Source of the DNA: Candidatus Muproteobacteria bacterium RIFCSPHIGHO2_12_FULL_60_33
GTDB lineage: Bacteria; Pseudomonadota; Gammaproteobacteria; Acidiferrobacterales; Sulfurifustaceae
Direction: 5' to 3'
Length of the DNA: 45,351 nucleotides
Assembly: GCA_001785195.1 (NCBI GenBank)
Contig: MFTB01000048.1
Coordinates: forward strand, 1-45,351
The translations under genes and the position numbers were made by a program. The notes under the pieces are model-generated. The model was not told the origin of the DNA, searched no databases, and saw only the letters and a list, made by a program, of their open reading frames with translations. Below are positions 26,179 through 34,863 of this stretch, in pieces (the stretch's first letter is position 1; the number at the start of each line of letters is the position of its first letter).

Positions 26179-28494
26179 ATGACGCCCTATTCCATGACTT
26201 CCCCGCTCAATTTTTTCGCCACCTGTCCCAAAGGCATTGAATCTCTGCTCGCCGACGAGTTGCGTGCGCTCGGCGCCGAGGGCGTGAAGGAAACCCGCGC
26301 CGGGGTGGCGTTCGAGGGTACGCTCACCATCGGCTACCGCGCCTGCCTGTGGTCGCGGCTCGCCAACCGCATCCTGCTGCCGCTGACAAGTTTCCCGGCG
26401 CCCACGCCGGAAGAGCTATACGCAGGCGCGCAAACCATCGCCTGGAAGGAACATCTTGCCGCTGAGGGAACACTAGCCGTGGATTTCACCACCTCGCAAT
26501 CGGCCATCACCCACTCGCATTACGGTGCCCTGAAGGTGAAGGATGCCATCGTAGACCAGTTGCGCGAGGAATTCGGCGCGCGTCCTTCGGTGGACACGGC
26601 CCAGCCCGATATCCGCGTCAATGTCTATCTGTTGCGCGACCAAGCCACGGTCAGCCTCGACCTCTCGGGCGAATCCCTGCACCGGCGCGGTTACCGGGCA
26701 CAAACGGTGCAGGCGCCGCTCAAGGAAAACCTCGCCGCCGCGATCCTGCTGCGCGCCAACTGGCCCGCCATCGCCAAGCAAGGCGGAATGCTGGTGGATC
26801 TCATGTGCGGTTCAGGCACGCTGCCGATCGAAGGCGCGCTGATCGCCGCCGACATTGCACCCGGGCTGGCGCGCGAGTACTTCGGCTTTCTCCGCTGGAA
26901 AAAACATGATGCCGCGGCATGGGCGGAACTCCTTGACGAAGCGCACCAGCGGCGCGAAACCGGGCTTGCGCACCTGCCTCCGATTCACGGTTTCGACCGC
27001 GACCTGCTGGCAATCCGGGCCGCGCGCGACAACATCAAACGCGCGGGGCTGGGCAATCTTATCGTTGCGCAACAACGTGAGCTGGCCGACTGTAGCCCGG
27101 AGGAAACGCCGACCGGGCTCGTGGTGGCCAACCCGCCCTACGGAGAACGCCTGGGCCCGAGTTCCGAGTTACCGACGTTGTACACAGAAATCGGCACACA
27201 GTTCAAAAAATGTTTCCCCGGCTGGCGCGGGGTGGTGTTTACAGGCAACCCTGAATTGGGAAAAGTGATGGGATTGCGCGCCGGCAAAATGCACACGCTC
27301 TACAACGGCGCCATCGAGTGCAAGCTGCTGCACTTTGAAATCACGCCGGAAAATGTGGTGGGCGGGCGCGCGCCGAAACCATTCGAGATCCGTCCCGGCT
27401 CGAGCGCGGAGATGTTCGCCAACCGCCTGCGCAAGGACTTGCAACATTTCGGCCGCTGGGCGCGACGCCAGGAAATCTTCGCCTATCGCCTGTACGACGC
27501 CGACTTGCACGAGTACAACCTCGCCATTGATGTATACGAAACCATCGAGAAAACACGCTCCCTGCAAAATTTTCCTTCCCCCTCCACGGGGGAAGGGAAG
27601 GATGGGGGTGAACAGCATCAAGGGCTCGCGCACCCTCACCCCCACCCTAACCCTCCCCCATCAAGGGGGAGGGGATTGAATCATGAGTCCCCCAGGCGCT
27701 ACGTGCACGTGCAGGAATACGAGGCTCCAGACACGATCGATCCAGACAAGGCAAGGCAGCGACTGCAACACGCCTTGGGTGTGATACCCCTGATACTGGA
27801 AATCCCGCGCGAGCAGATGTTCCTCAAGGTGCGTCGTCGCCAGAAAGGCGGCGGGCAATACGAAAAGCTCGACGAGACCGGCGCATTTCACGAGGTGCGC
27901 GAGGGGCCGTGCCGCTTCCTGGTGAACTTCACCGATTATCTCGACACCGGACTTTTTCTCGACCACCGTGCCACGCGCACGCTGCTGGGGCAACTGGCGA
28001 GCGGGAAACGCTTTCTCAACCTCTTCGGCTACACCGGCACCGCCACGGTGCATGCGGCGCTCGGCGGGGCCGTTTCCACCACGACCGTGGACATGTCATA
28101 CACCTATCTCGATTGGGCGCAGCGCAATTTTGAATTAAACGGTTTGAACGCCGGAAACCACGAGCTTGTCCAGGCCGATGTGCTGACGTGGCTCAAGGAG
28201 AATCGTCAGCGGCGCTATGGGTTGATTTTTCTCGACCCGCCGACCTTCTCGCGCTCCAAACGCATGGAGGACACGCTCGATATACAGCGAGATCAGGCGG
28301 CGCTTATCTCGGACACCGCCGCGCTGCTGGAACCGGACGGCATTCTGATCTTTTCCACCAACCTCCGCCGTTTCAAACTCGACCGCGAGGCGCTGGCGTC
28401 GCTCATGATCGAAGACATCACCCGCAAGACCATCCCGCAGGATTTCGAGCGCAATCCGAAGATTCACCAATGTTTTCGCATCAGGCGTGTGTGA
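26179..28494 (+). CDS. rlmL: Bifunctional 23S rRNA methyltransferase RlmKL
   Basis: RlmKL methylates G2445 (N2) and G2069 (N7) of 23S rRNA. The 771-residue protein has an N-terminal THUMP region, the RlmL methyltransferase with NPPYGERLG at about 318, and the C-terminal RlmK domain with LNLFGYTGTATVHAAL and DPPTFSRSKRM. It is longer than the roughly 700-residue E. coli protein because about 42 residues (NFPSPSTGEGKDGGEQ...) are inserted between the two enzyme domains; these are encoded by a palindromic repeat in frame. ATG 26179 is used; ATG 26194 is also possible. Confidence 0.95.
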   Translation: MTPYSMTSPLNFFATCPKGIESLLADELRALGAEGVKETRAGVAFEGTLTIGYRACLWSRLANRILLPLTSFPAPTPEELYAGAQTIAWKEHLAAEGTLAVDFTTSQSAITHSHYGALKVKDAIVDQLREEFGARPSVDTAQPDIRVNVYLLRDQATVSLDLSGESLHRRGYRAQTVQAPLKENLAAAILLRANWPAIAKQGGMLVDLMCGSGTLPIEGALIAADIAPGLAREYFGFLRWKKHDAAAWAELLDEAHQRRETGLAHLPPIHGFDRDLLAIRAARDNIKRAGLGNLIVAQQRELADCSPEETPTGLVVANPPYGERLGPSSELPTLYTEIGTQFKKCFPGWRGVVFTGNPELGKVMGLRAGKMHTLYNGAIECKLLHFEITPENVVGGRAPKPFEIRPGSSAEMFANRLRKDLQHFGRWARRQEIFAYRLYDADLHEYNLAIDVYETIEKTRSLQNFPSPSTGEGKDGGEQHQGLAHPHPHPNPPPSRGRGLNHESPRRYVHVQEYEAPDTIDPDKARQRLQHALGVIPLILEIPREQMFLKVRRRQKGGGQYEKLDETGAFHEVREGPCRFLVNFTDYLDTGLFLDHRATRTLLGQLASGKRFLNLFGYTGTATVHAALGGAVSTTTVDMSYTYLDWAQRNFELNGLNAGNHELVQADVLTWLKENRQRRYGLIFLDPPTFSRSKRMEDTLDIQRDQAALISDTAALLEPDGILIFSTNLRRFKLDREALASLMIEDITRKTIPQDFERNPKIHQCFRIRRV
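27574..27675. repeat. Palindromic repeat inserted in frame in rlmKL
   Basis: Two strong hairpins, CTTCCCC..GGGGAAG at the left and CCCTCCCCC-atcaa-GGGGGAGGG at the right, are joined by a GGGGGTGA / TCACCCCC pair. The DNA encodes residues such as HPHPHPNPPPSRGRG, a signature of this repeat family when read in this frame. It falls in the linker between the RlmL and RlmK domains and keeps the frame open. Confidence 0.85.
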
Positions 28495-28543
28495 ATCATA
28501 GATTTTTCTTATATGAAATAAAAAACGTTGCTAGGCCTGTTAG

Positions 28544-28557
28544 TTGATGGGGATCAA
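28544..28557 (+). promoter_or_regulatory. FNR/Anr-type box upstream of the Hsp20 gene
   Basis: TTGAT-GGGG-ATCAA is a perfect match to the FNR/Anr operator TTGAT-N4-ATCAA. A -10-like TATGGT lies at 28579-28584, so the box would be centred about 41 bases before transcription start, the usual position for activation. This predicts oxygen-responsive expression of the Hsp20 gene. The rest of 28495-28662 is AT-rich leader DNA. Confidence 0.75.
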
Positions 28558-28662
28558 TGAAATTATTTTATTTGTCTGTATGGTTATTGTTGTTCGATGA
28601 TAGGAATGCCGGCGGAGTCTGACAGTACAGCCGACATTATCTCATCGAAAAGGAGGTGCATC

Positions 28663-29154
28663 ATGGTAACAACCGTTCCCATCAAGAGAGTGCATGAAAC
28701 AAGGGTCGGGGAAACGATGCGCCCGCGCGGTGTATTCGAGGAAATGGAGCAGTTGGCGGAAAGGATGCTCCCGTTGTCCTGGATGCGGCCGTTATATGCA
28801 GAACGGCCGTTCTGGGGTGGAGCAATACCGCAAGTCGATATCATCGATCGGGAAGCGGAGCTTGTTGTGCGGGCGGCCGTGCCGGGTTTCGGCAAGGACG
28901 ACATTGAAATCTCCTGCACGGCGGACACCGTGACCCTGCGCGGGTGCGCGGAAGCGGAAGAAAAGGAAGGCGAAGAAGAGGGAGAGTATTACCGGCATGA
29001 AATCCGGTGCGAGGATTTTCTCCGCACCGTTCCTCTGCCTTGCCTGGTGGATGACGCCAAAGCCAAGGCGACGTTCAAGGACGGCATGCTGGAGTTGACG
29101 CTCCCGAAGGCGGAAGCCGCCAAGCGGCACACCGTCAAGATCGAAGAAGTCTGA
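28663..29154 (+). CDS. Hsp20-family small heat-shock protein
   Basis: An ATP-independent holdase chaperone with an alpha-crystallin domain. The 163-residue protein starts at ATG 28663 behind a perfect AAGGAGGT at 28650-28657; the longer track start is rejected. The N-terminal arm is Met/Arg-rich; the crystallin domain spans about residues 50-155, with AELVVRAAVPGFGKDDIEISC, VTLRG, a very acidic EAEEKEGEEEGEYY insert and the conserved ending KATFKDGMLELTLPK. An intrinsic terminator follows, so it is a single-gene unit with an FNR-type box. Confidence 0.94.
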   Translation: MVTTVPIKRVHETRVGETMRPRGVFEEMEQLAERMLPLSWMRPLYAERPFWGGAIPQVDIIDREAELVVRAAVPGFGKDDIEISCTADTVTLRGCAEAEEKEGEEEGEYYRHEIRCEDFLRTVPLPCLVDDAKAKATFKDGMLELTLPKAEAAKRHTVKIEEV

Positions 29155-29178
29155 ACCATCCCCGGTTCATTTCAACTG

Positions 29179-29211
29179 AAGAACCCGGCCCCGCGTACCG
29201 GGTTCTTTTTT
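29179..29211 (+). terminator. Intrinsic terminator of the Hsp20 gene
   Basis: AAGAACCCGG and CCGGGTTCTT form a 10-bp stem with a 9-base loop, followed by TTTT. It follows the Hsp20 stop by 25 bases. Confidence 0.85.
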
Positions 29212-29280
29212 GTCTGCATTCAGATCGCCGGCGGGACTTTGGAATTAGTCCCGCTGGCCCTGACCTGCCCGGACCTGACT

Positions 29281-29604
29281 TTAAACCGTCGCGCGGCGGA
29301 TGGTGCGCTTAAAGCTGTGAATCTGGCGCAGGACACTGCCGAGTTCCTTGCGGTCATTGGACGCCAGAATCTCGTCACGTTTTTTTCTCAACGCCCGAAT
29401 TTTGGTTTTGATGGCCGACTTGTCGATGCCGACCACTTCATGGTGCTCATGCATTTCAATGCCGAGCGCCGTGCACAGGGCCTTGAGCAGATGGTCCTTG
29501 TTCATCTGGGTCGCGCCCTTGACCGCCTCGTGCTCGATGTCCTTGGCGATCTCGCGCATCTGCGCTACGGTCATTTCCTTCAGTTCATGATAGGTATATG
29601 CCAT
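29281..29604 (-). CDS. Small protein with a Rho-N/SAP-like domain
   Basis: A 107-residue basic protein. Residues 4-55 (YHELKEMTVAQMREIAKDI...KDHLLKALCTALGIE) resemble the helix-extended-loop-helix Rho N-terminal/SAP fold, which often binds nucleic acid. Residues 55-107 hold a Lys/Arg-rich helical part (KTKIRALRKKRDEIL...RQIHSFKRTIRRATV) resembling L29-type hairpin helices. The function is unknown; nucleic-acid or ribosome binding is a guess from composition. It is convergent with the Hsp20 gene. Confidence 0.7.
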   Translation of the reverse strand: MAYTYHELKEMTVAQMREIAKDIEHEAVKGATQMNKDHLLKALCTALGIEMHEHHEVVGIDKSAIKTKIRALRKKRDEILASNDRKELGSVLRQIHSFKRTIRRATV

Positions 29605-29835
29605 GGATGTTGCTCCTTGTCAGTAATCGTTCCGAAAGGCCCTGACAGCTTATTAAACCCCCGCCCCCCATAGCAAGCGGCGGTGTACCCAGCCTCCGAG
29701 GCGAAACCGGATGAATGGTGGGGTGCTCCACCGATGAGTGGTAGCCCGGGCTGGAAATACGCTCCATGTCAACGCTTCACAAGACCTTTCACGCCGGGTT
29801 AAGGTTGCGTCCGGCCGATCGCCTACTAATATAAA
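29605..29835. other. Gene-free region with palindromes before the endopeptidase gene
   Basis: Contains GGTGGGGTGCTCCACC (an imperfect hairpin), flanking CCGGATGAATGG / CCGATGAGTGG pieces and GTAGCCCGGGCT, a remnant of the GTAGCCCGG palindrome family seen at 40019. No gene is supported; the track ORFs on the minus strand are repeat noise. It presumably also holds the promoters of the two divergent genes. Confidence 0.45.
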
Positions 29836-30828
29836 GTGGTGGCCACGAAAAGAAACAGGGAGGAACAAGTCATCGATTCAATTAAACTGACAGAGATTCT
29901 GGTCAGTCTGGCGACTGTCGCCGTGCTGACTCTCACCACGATGTTCGCCACCTCGGATGCCAACGTCGCCCCGCCGTCTGAAAACAAGGCGGCCGCCTCG
30001 TACATCTCGGCAGCTGAAATCATCCAGTACGGTCAACCGGAACGGCTCGCGCTGCAATCCGGCGTGGCGATGGTCGTGGATGACCGCGATGGCGTCATGC
30101 TCTACGGGCGCAACATCCAACGTCAGCGCCCCATTGCCTCGCTGACCAAACTCATGACGGCGCTGGTCATTATCGAGTCGGGGCTGATCCTCGATGAACC
30201 CCTCGAGATCACCCGCGCCGACCGCGACCGGCTGCGTGGCACGCGCTCGCGTCTGCCCTTTGGCGCGGTGTTCACGCGCTACGATCTGATGCGTGCGGCG
30301 CTCGGCGCCTCCGACAACCGCGCCGCGGCGGCGCTGGCGCGCACTTATCCCGGCGGCGACGAGGCCATGTTAGCGGCGATGAACGCCAAGGCCCGGGAAC
30401 TCGGAATGACGCAGACGCGCTTCGCGGACGCGAGCGGCCTGGATAACGGCAATGTGTCGACGGCCAGCGACCTCGCACGACTCGTCAACGAAACGCAAAA
30501 ACATTCATTGTTTCAGGTCATGACAACCGCCGCCGCGTTTCGCATCAGCGACCGGGTCTCGGGTCGTCAGATCGCCTTTCGTAACACCAACCGCCTGGTG
30601 CATCGTGACAGCTGGGAAATCGGCCTCAGCAAAACCGGCTACACCGCTGCCGCCGGCAACTGCCTGATCATGCAGGCCACCATCTCCGACCGGCCGCTCA
30701 CGATCGTATTGCTCAACTCGTGGGGCAAATACAGCCGCTACGGCGATGCCAAACGAATTCATCAATGGCTGCAAAAAGCCGAACGCCGAGTTCCGCACAT
30801 CGTCACGGCTCGCGCTTCACAGAGTTAG
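29836..30828 (+). CDS. pbpG: D-alanyl-D-alanine endopeptidase (PBP7/8 type)
   Basis: A periplasmic low-molecular-weight penicillin-binding protein (S11 family) that cuts peptide cross-links in peptidoglycan. Active-site motifs: SLTK (Ser102-Lys105), SDN (159-161) and KTG (266-268). A single hydrophobic segment near residues 19-38 (ILVSLATVAVLTLTTMFATS) serves as a signal or anchor. The start is one of two adjacent GTG codons (29836 or 29839); no ATG fits. It lacks the C-terminal beta domain of DacA-type carboxypeptidases, which favours the endopeptidase call. Confidence 0.88.
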   Translation: MVATKRNREEQVIDSIKLTEILVSLATVAVLTLTTMFATSDANVAPPSENKAAASYISAAEIIQYGQPERLALQSGVAMVVDDRDGVMLYGRNIQRQRPIASLTKLMTALVIIESGLILDEPLEITRADRDRLRGTRSRLPFGAVFTRYDLMRAALGASDNRAAAALARTYPGGDEAMLAAMNAKARELGMTQTRFADASGLDNGNVSTASDLARLVNETQKHSLFQVMTTAAAFRISDRVSGRQIAFRNTNRLVHRDSWEIGLSKTGYTAAAGNCLIMQATISDRPLTIVLLNSWGKYSRYGDAKRIHQWLQKAERRVPHIVTARASQS

Positions 30829-31006
30829 CCCCGGACAATCCGCGTCGGTCATCGGCCCGTCGGCTGGCCGGAATCCGGTTACGGCTTTCGGCAGCATCCC
30901 TTTTCCCTTTTCGCCGTCGGTGCTCACACGCGGCAAACCGGGAATTCTTCTGAACACCTAATCAGGGTACATTACGGCATCGACCCTCTGTTTCGGGAGC
31001 ATGCCA

Positions 31007-31672
31007 ATGGAAGTCCTTGAAGCCATACACCGCCGCGCCTCCACGCGCGCCTACCTCGACAAGCCGGTTGACCGCGCCACGGTGGAAGCGATTCTGGACG
31101 CCGCGCGCTGGGCGCCTTCCGGCACCAATGCTCAACCGTGGCAGGTCGTGGTGGTGACAAGCGAAACCAAGCAAAAAATCAGCACGGCACTGCTGGCGGA
31201 ACGCATCGCGGGGCGCCCGGAAAATCCGGACTACGCCTATTACCCCAAACAGTGGAACGAACCCTACAAGTCGCGGCGCGTGGCCTGCGGACTGGCGCTC
31301 TATCGGGCAATGAAAATCGGGCGTGACGACAAGGACGCCCGCCTGAAGGCCTGGAACAACAACTACTCCTTCTTCGGCGCCCCGGTGGGACTGCTGTTCT
31401 TCCTCGACCGATCGCTCGAGAAAGGCTCGTGGGTGGACATGGGGATGTTCATCGAAAACGTCATGCTCGCCGCGCTCGGCCACGGTCTGGCCACCTGTCC
31501 ACAGGCCTCGATCGCGGAATATCCCGACATCGTTCGCACCATTCTCAATGTCCTCCATACCCGTGCTCTCGTCTGCGGCATGTCGCTCGGTTATCCCGAC
31601 CCTCAAGCACCAGTGAATAACTACCGCACCGCGCGCGAGCCGGTGGCTAACTTCACCACGTGGCATGAGTAA
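31007..31672 (+). CDS. Nitroreductase-family FMN oxidoreductase
   Basis: A 221-residue FMN-dependent reductase for nitro or quinone-like compounds. The N-terminal RRASTRAYLDKPV and ARWAPSGTNAQPWQ contact FMN in relatives. MGMFIENVMLAALGHGLATCPQAS and the C-terminal CGMSLGYPDPQAPVNNYRTAREP complete the pattern, matching the group annotated as nitroreductase near NfnB. ATG 31007 has GGGAG seven bases upstream; ATG 31001 is too close to it. It ends 33 bases before dadA. The physiological substrate is unknown. Confidence 0.9.
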   Translation: MEVLEAIHRRASTRAYLDKPVDRATVEAILDAARWAPSGTNAQPWQVVVVTSETKQKISTALLAERIAGRPENPDYAYYPKQWNEPYKSRRVACGLALYRAMKIGRDDKDARLKAWNNNYSFFGAPVGLLFFLDRSLEKGSWVDMGMFIENVMLAALGHGLATCPQASIAEYPDIVRTILNVLHTRALVCGMSLGYPDPQAPVNNYRTAREPVANFTTWHE

Positions 31673-31705
31673 AAAGCCCGCCCCTTACCCAAATACCGGC
31701 TTCGT

Positions 31706-32959
31706 ATGAAAGTTCTTGTTCTTGGTGGCGGGGTCATCGGTGTCACCAGCGCCTGGTACCTCCATGGTGCCGGCCACGAGGTCACGGTCGTGGACCGGCA
31801 GGCGGGGCCCGGTCTGGAAACAAGCTTTGCCAACGGCGGCCAGATTTCGTGGGGCGCGGGCAACCCGTGGGCCGCGCCCGGCATCCCACTCAAGGCGCTG
31901 AAATGGATGCTGCGCCCGCATTCGCCGCTGGTGCTGCGTCCGCGTCTCGATCCGGCGCTGTGGACCTGGCTGTTCAGTATGCTCGCCAACTGCACGCCTG
32001 AACGTTACGCCCTCAATAAAGAGCGCATGCTGCGTGTTTCGCGTTACAGCCATGAATGCCTGGTGGGTTTGCGGCGCGAAACAGGTATACATTACGACGA
32101 GCATCTGACCGGCGTGCTCGAATTATTTCGCACCGCGCGTGAACTGGATGAGGCCGGGCGGGATATCACGCTGCTCAAACGCTGGGGCATCGATTGCCAC
32201 ATTCTCGATCGCGCCGGCTGTGTCGCTCAGGAATCCGCGCTGCGACCGTCACAGGAAAAAATCGTCGGCGGCCTGCATTTCCCCGGCGACGAATCGGGCG
32301 ACTGTTTTCAGTTTACCCAGTTGCTGGCCAATCTCGCCATGTCTCGATGCGTTACATTTTCTTTTGATACCCGCATTGAACGGCTGGAAGCGAACGGTGA
32401 CCGCCTCACGCGCGTGGTGACCGACAAGGGGGAGTTAACGGCGGATGCCTACGTGCTGGCCTGCGGGAGCTATTCCCCTCTGCTGCTGCGACCGCTCGGC
32501 ATCCGGTTGCCGGTCTATCCCGTCAAAGGCTATTCCGTCACCCTCCCGCTCACGGATGCCGCGGCAGCCCCGTCCAGCAGCGTCACGGACGCCACATACA
32601 AAATCGTGATCACGCGCCTGGGCGACAAGCTGCGCGGCGCCGGCACCGCGGAACTTGCGGGTTACGACCTGTCCTTGCGGCCAGCGCGGCTCGGTGCCAT
32701 CAAGCATGTAATGGCCGATTTATTCCCGGATGCCGTAAACCAGGCAGATGCACTATCTTGGTGCGGGCTGCGGCCGATGACACCGGACAATCCACCCATA
32801 TTGGGCGCCACGACTTACAAAAATCTGTTTCTCAACACCGGCCACGGGACCCTCGGCTGGACCATGGCCTGCGGCTCGGGAAAAATCCTGGCGGATATCG
32901 TCTCGGGACGCCCGACGGATATCGACCTGAAAGGCCTGACGCTGGCGCGATTTTCCTGA
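31706..32959 (+). CDS. dadA: D-amino acid dehydrogenase
   Basis: A membrane-associated FAD enzyme that oxidises D-amino acids (mainly D-alanine) to 2-oxo acids. The 417-residue protein begins with the dinucleotide site VLVLGGGVIGVTSAWYLHGAGHEVTVVD. It continues with ETSFANGGQIS and WGAGNPWAAPG and has the DAO-type C-terminus GLRPMTPDNPPILG and NTGHGTLGWTMACGSG. D-alanine released by envelope turnover, including by PBP-type enzymes such as the neighbour pbpG, would be a plausible substrate; the alanine racemase dadX is not adjacent. Confidence 0.93.
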   Translation: MKVLVLGGGVIGVTSAWYLHGAGHEVTVVDRQAGPGLETSFANGGQISWGAGNPWAAPGIPLKALKWMLRPHSPLVLRPRLDPALWTWLFSMLANCTPERYALNKERMLRVSRYSHECLVGLRRETGIHYDEHLTGVLELFRTARELDEAGRDITLLKRWGIDCHILDRAGCVAQESALRPSQEKIVGGLHFPGDESGDCFQFTQLLANLAMSRCVTFSFDTRIERLEANGDRLTRVVTDKGELTADAYVLACGSYSPLLLRPLGIRLPVYPVKGYSVTLPLTDAAAAPSSSVTDATYKIVITRLGDKLRGAGTAELAGYDLSLRPARLGAIKHVMADLFPDAVNQADALSWCGLRPMTPDNPPILGATTYKNLFLNTGHGTLGWTMACGSGKILADIVSGRPTDIDLKGLTLARFS

Positions 32960-33035
32960 ACACGGAATGCAGGACTCCCCATCCGCGTCTAAATCCTGAA
33001 GTTCAAAGAATGTTCAGCGTGTGAAGATGTGTTGC

Positions 33036-33062
33036 TTGACACATTTTTCTTGAGGTTTAAGC
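33036..33062 (+). promoter_or_regulatory. Possible promoter of the DUF1059 gene
   Basis: A perfect -35 TTGACA at 33036-33041 lies in the AT-richer 195-base gap after dadA, with a weak TAAGCT-like -10 sixteen bases later. The rest of the gap has no gene or clear hairpin. Confidence 0.35.
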
Positions 33063-33154
33063 TTGGGAACAGGTCCTGCACATAAAGAATGGCGGGCCTG
33101 TATTTGCCGGTCTTTTCCTTGAAGTGAAACTCGAAACAATAAAATGGAGGAGTT

Positions 33155-33352
33155 ATGATCAGGAAATTCATAGACTGTCGGGATTTTCCCGGCGATATAA
33201 GATGCACGGTGGCGATTTTTGCCGACGATGAGCAGGAACTGTTGGAGGTCGCGGTACAGCACGCGATCATTGTCCACAGTCACCAGGACACGCCAGACCT
33301 CCGCGCACAATTGCAACAGGCATTCAAGATCGAAAGACGGCGCGCGGCCTGA
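33155..33352 (+). CDS. DUF1059 small protein
   Basis: A 65-residue protein that matches the DUF1059 pattern: RKFIDCRDFPGDIRCTVAIFADDEQELLEVAVQHAIIVHSHQD, with the family's conserved Cys pair, acidic run and His residues. Its function is unknown; members are often stress-related small soluble proteins. GGAGGAG lies six bases before the ATG, a strong ribosome site. It is convergent with dinB, with 16 bases between the stops. Confidence 0.88.
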   Translation: MIRKFIDCRDFPGDIRCTVAIFADDEQELLEVAVQHAIIVHSHQDTPDLRAQLQQAFKIERRRAA

Positions 33353-33368
33353 TCAGCCGGTAGCGGGG

Positions 33369-34535
33369 TTACTCCGCGGAGTGGACCAGCTCGGCGGCGC
33401 GCGTCAGCGCCGCCGATCCGAAGCGCGCCTGTATCCAGTCGCTGACGGTATCGAGGCGAACCTGCCTGGATCGGGCCGCCTCATCGAACAGGTCGGCCTG
33501 GCAAGGACCGGCCGGATCGAAGCCGCTCACGCAGAAACCGAGCAGGCGCACCTCGCGATGCCGCAGGGGAAGGTTTTGCATCAGCAACGCCAGACCGGTG
33601 TCCCACAACTCCTGTGTAACGTCCGTGGACTGCGGAAACGTGCGCGAGCGCGTGATGGTGCGGAAATCGGCGAAGCGGATTTTCACGTGCACGATTCGCC
33701 CGCGCAGACGGTTGCGCCGCAGGCGCATGGCCACCTGACGCGTCATGTCGAGCAGCCAACTGCGCAGCGCCTCGACATCGGTAATGTCCTCCGCGAACGT
33801 GGTCTCGTGCGAGAGGGATTTGGCCTTGTGGTCCGGCACCACCTGGCGATTGTCCTTCCCGTGCGCCAGTTCCCACAGCGTCCCTCCCCAACTGCCGAAC
33901 AAATCCTCCAACATCTCCGGCGTCTGTGCGCGCAGATCGCCGATGGTGTGTATGCCGAGATTCTGCAAACGCCGGTTGCCGACCTTGCCCACGCCCCAGA
34001 GCTTCGACACCGGGAGCTTGTCGAGAAAGACCTGCACGCCGGCGGGGTTAACTTCGAGAATTCCGTCAGGCTTCCCTGCCTCACTGGCCACCTTGGCAAG
34101 AAACTTGTTGTGCGCCACGCCAACCGAGGCGGTGAGCTTGAGTTCATCCTGGATTTCGCGCTTGATGCGCCGCCCGATATCGGCGGGTTCGCCGAACAGA
34201 AGATGACTGTGCTTCACGTCCAGAAACGCCTCGTCGAGCGACAACGGTTCAACGAGCGGCGTGTAGCGATGGAAAATGTCGCGGATCTGCTGCGAGACCT
34301 GGGCGTAATAGGAATGGCGCGGCGGCAGGACGATCAGATTGGGACAGAGGCGCTTGGCCTGTGACGTCGGCATGGCGCTGTGGATGCCATAACGTCGCGC
34401 GGTGTAATTCGCCGCCGCGACCACCCCGCGCTTGTCGGGATTGCCGCCGACGACCATCGGCTTGCCGCGCAGGCCCGGACGATCCCGCTCTTCAATGGAG
34501 GCGTAAAACGCATCCATGTCGATGTGCAGGATCAT
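33369..34535 (-). CDS. dinB: DNA polymerase IV
   Basis: A Y-family translesion polymerase. The 388-residue protein has the catalytic acids in HIDMDAFYASIE near the start and SLDEAFLDV (about residue 100). VVAAANYTARRYGIHSAM and the helix-hairpin-helix VGKVGNRRLQNLGIHTIGDL follow, then the little-finger domain to the end. The length is slightly above E. coli DinB (351). No clear LexA box (CTGT-N8-ACAG) is seen upstream; the upstream DNA is a repeat cluster. Confidence 0.95.
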   Translation of the reverse strand: MILHIDMDAFYASIEERDRPGLRGKPMVVGGNPDKRGVVAAANYTARRYGIHSAMPTSQAKRLCPNLIVLPPRHSYYAQVSQQIRDIFHRYTPLVEPLSLDEAFLDVKHSHLLFGEPADIGRRIKREIQDELKLTASVGVAHNKFLAKVASEAGKPDGILEVNPAGVQVFLDKLPVSKLWGVGKVGNRRLQNLGIHTIGDLRAQTPEMLEDLFGSWGGTLWELAHGKDNRQVVPDHKAKSLSHETTFAEDITDVEALRSWLLDMTRQVAMRLRRNRLRGRIVHVKIRFADFRTITRSRTFPQSTDVTQELWDTGLALLMQNLPLRHREVRLLGFCVSGFDPAGPCQADLFDEAARSRQVRLDTVSDWIQARFGSAALTRAAELVHSAE

Positions 34536-34570
34536 CTCGTTTTAATCTGCCGGAGAATAACTGAAAGCTC

Positions 34571-34787
34571 AAACCCCCCATCCCTTGAGGGGCGAGCCGG
34601 TGAAGTGCGATCGGTCCTGTGGACCGATCGCCCGGCAAGCGGGCAACCAGGGAAGGTTGCCCTGGACTTTCCTGCGTAGCAGGAAGCGCAGCAGGAAAGG
34701 GGCCGGGGTGAGGGTGAGATGTCGAGACAATAACGCAGCGCTTCGCCCCTCACCCTACCCTCTCCCCGGTGGGGAGAGGGATTTGAA
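34571..34787. repeat. Compound palindromic repeat, CCCTCACCC family with inner hairpins
   Basis: Outer parts are CCCATCCCTTGAGGGG and GGGGTGAGGGTGAG, then CCCTCACCCTACCCTCTCCCC-ggt-GGGGAGAGGG. Inside lie four short hairpins: GATCGGTCC-tgt-GGACCGATC (34609-34629), CCCGGCAAGCGGG, CCAGGGAAGGTTGCCCTGG and CTTTCCTGC..GCAGGAAG. They differ from the module at 247-369, although the outer frame is of the same family. No gene is present. Confidence 0.75.
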
Positions 34788-34863
34788 ATTGTTTGGTCAT
34801 GCTGGACGTGCATCGTAACACGCCAGCGCTTCGAAATGTACGGCTTGAAAATGAATATGATTT

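Noticed and set aside
29690-29745. Resemblance to a GEMM-type cyclic-di-GMP riboswitch or a hammerhead core (GGTGGGGTGCTCCACCGATGAG)
   Set aside because: The conserved GCAAAGCC part and the order of helices of GEMM are missing and the hammerhead CTGATGA core is not exact. The segment is better explained as repeat palindromes next to a GTAGCCCGGGCT remnant.
33372-34364. Long plus-strand ORF opposite dinB (381 residues)
   Set aside because: A shadow of dinB; the protein has no recognisable family and the minus strand shows all Y-polymerase motifs.
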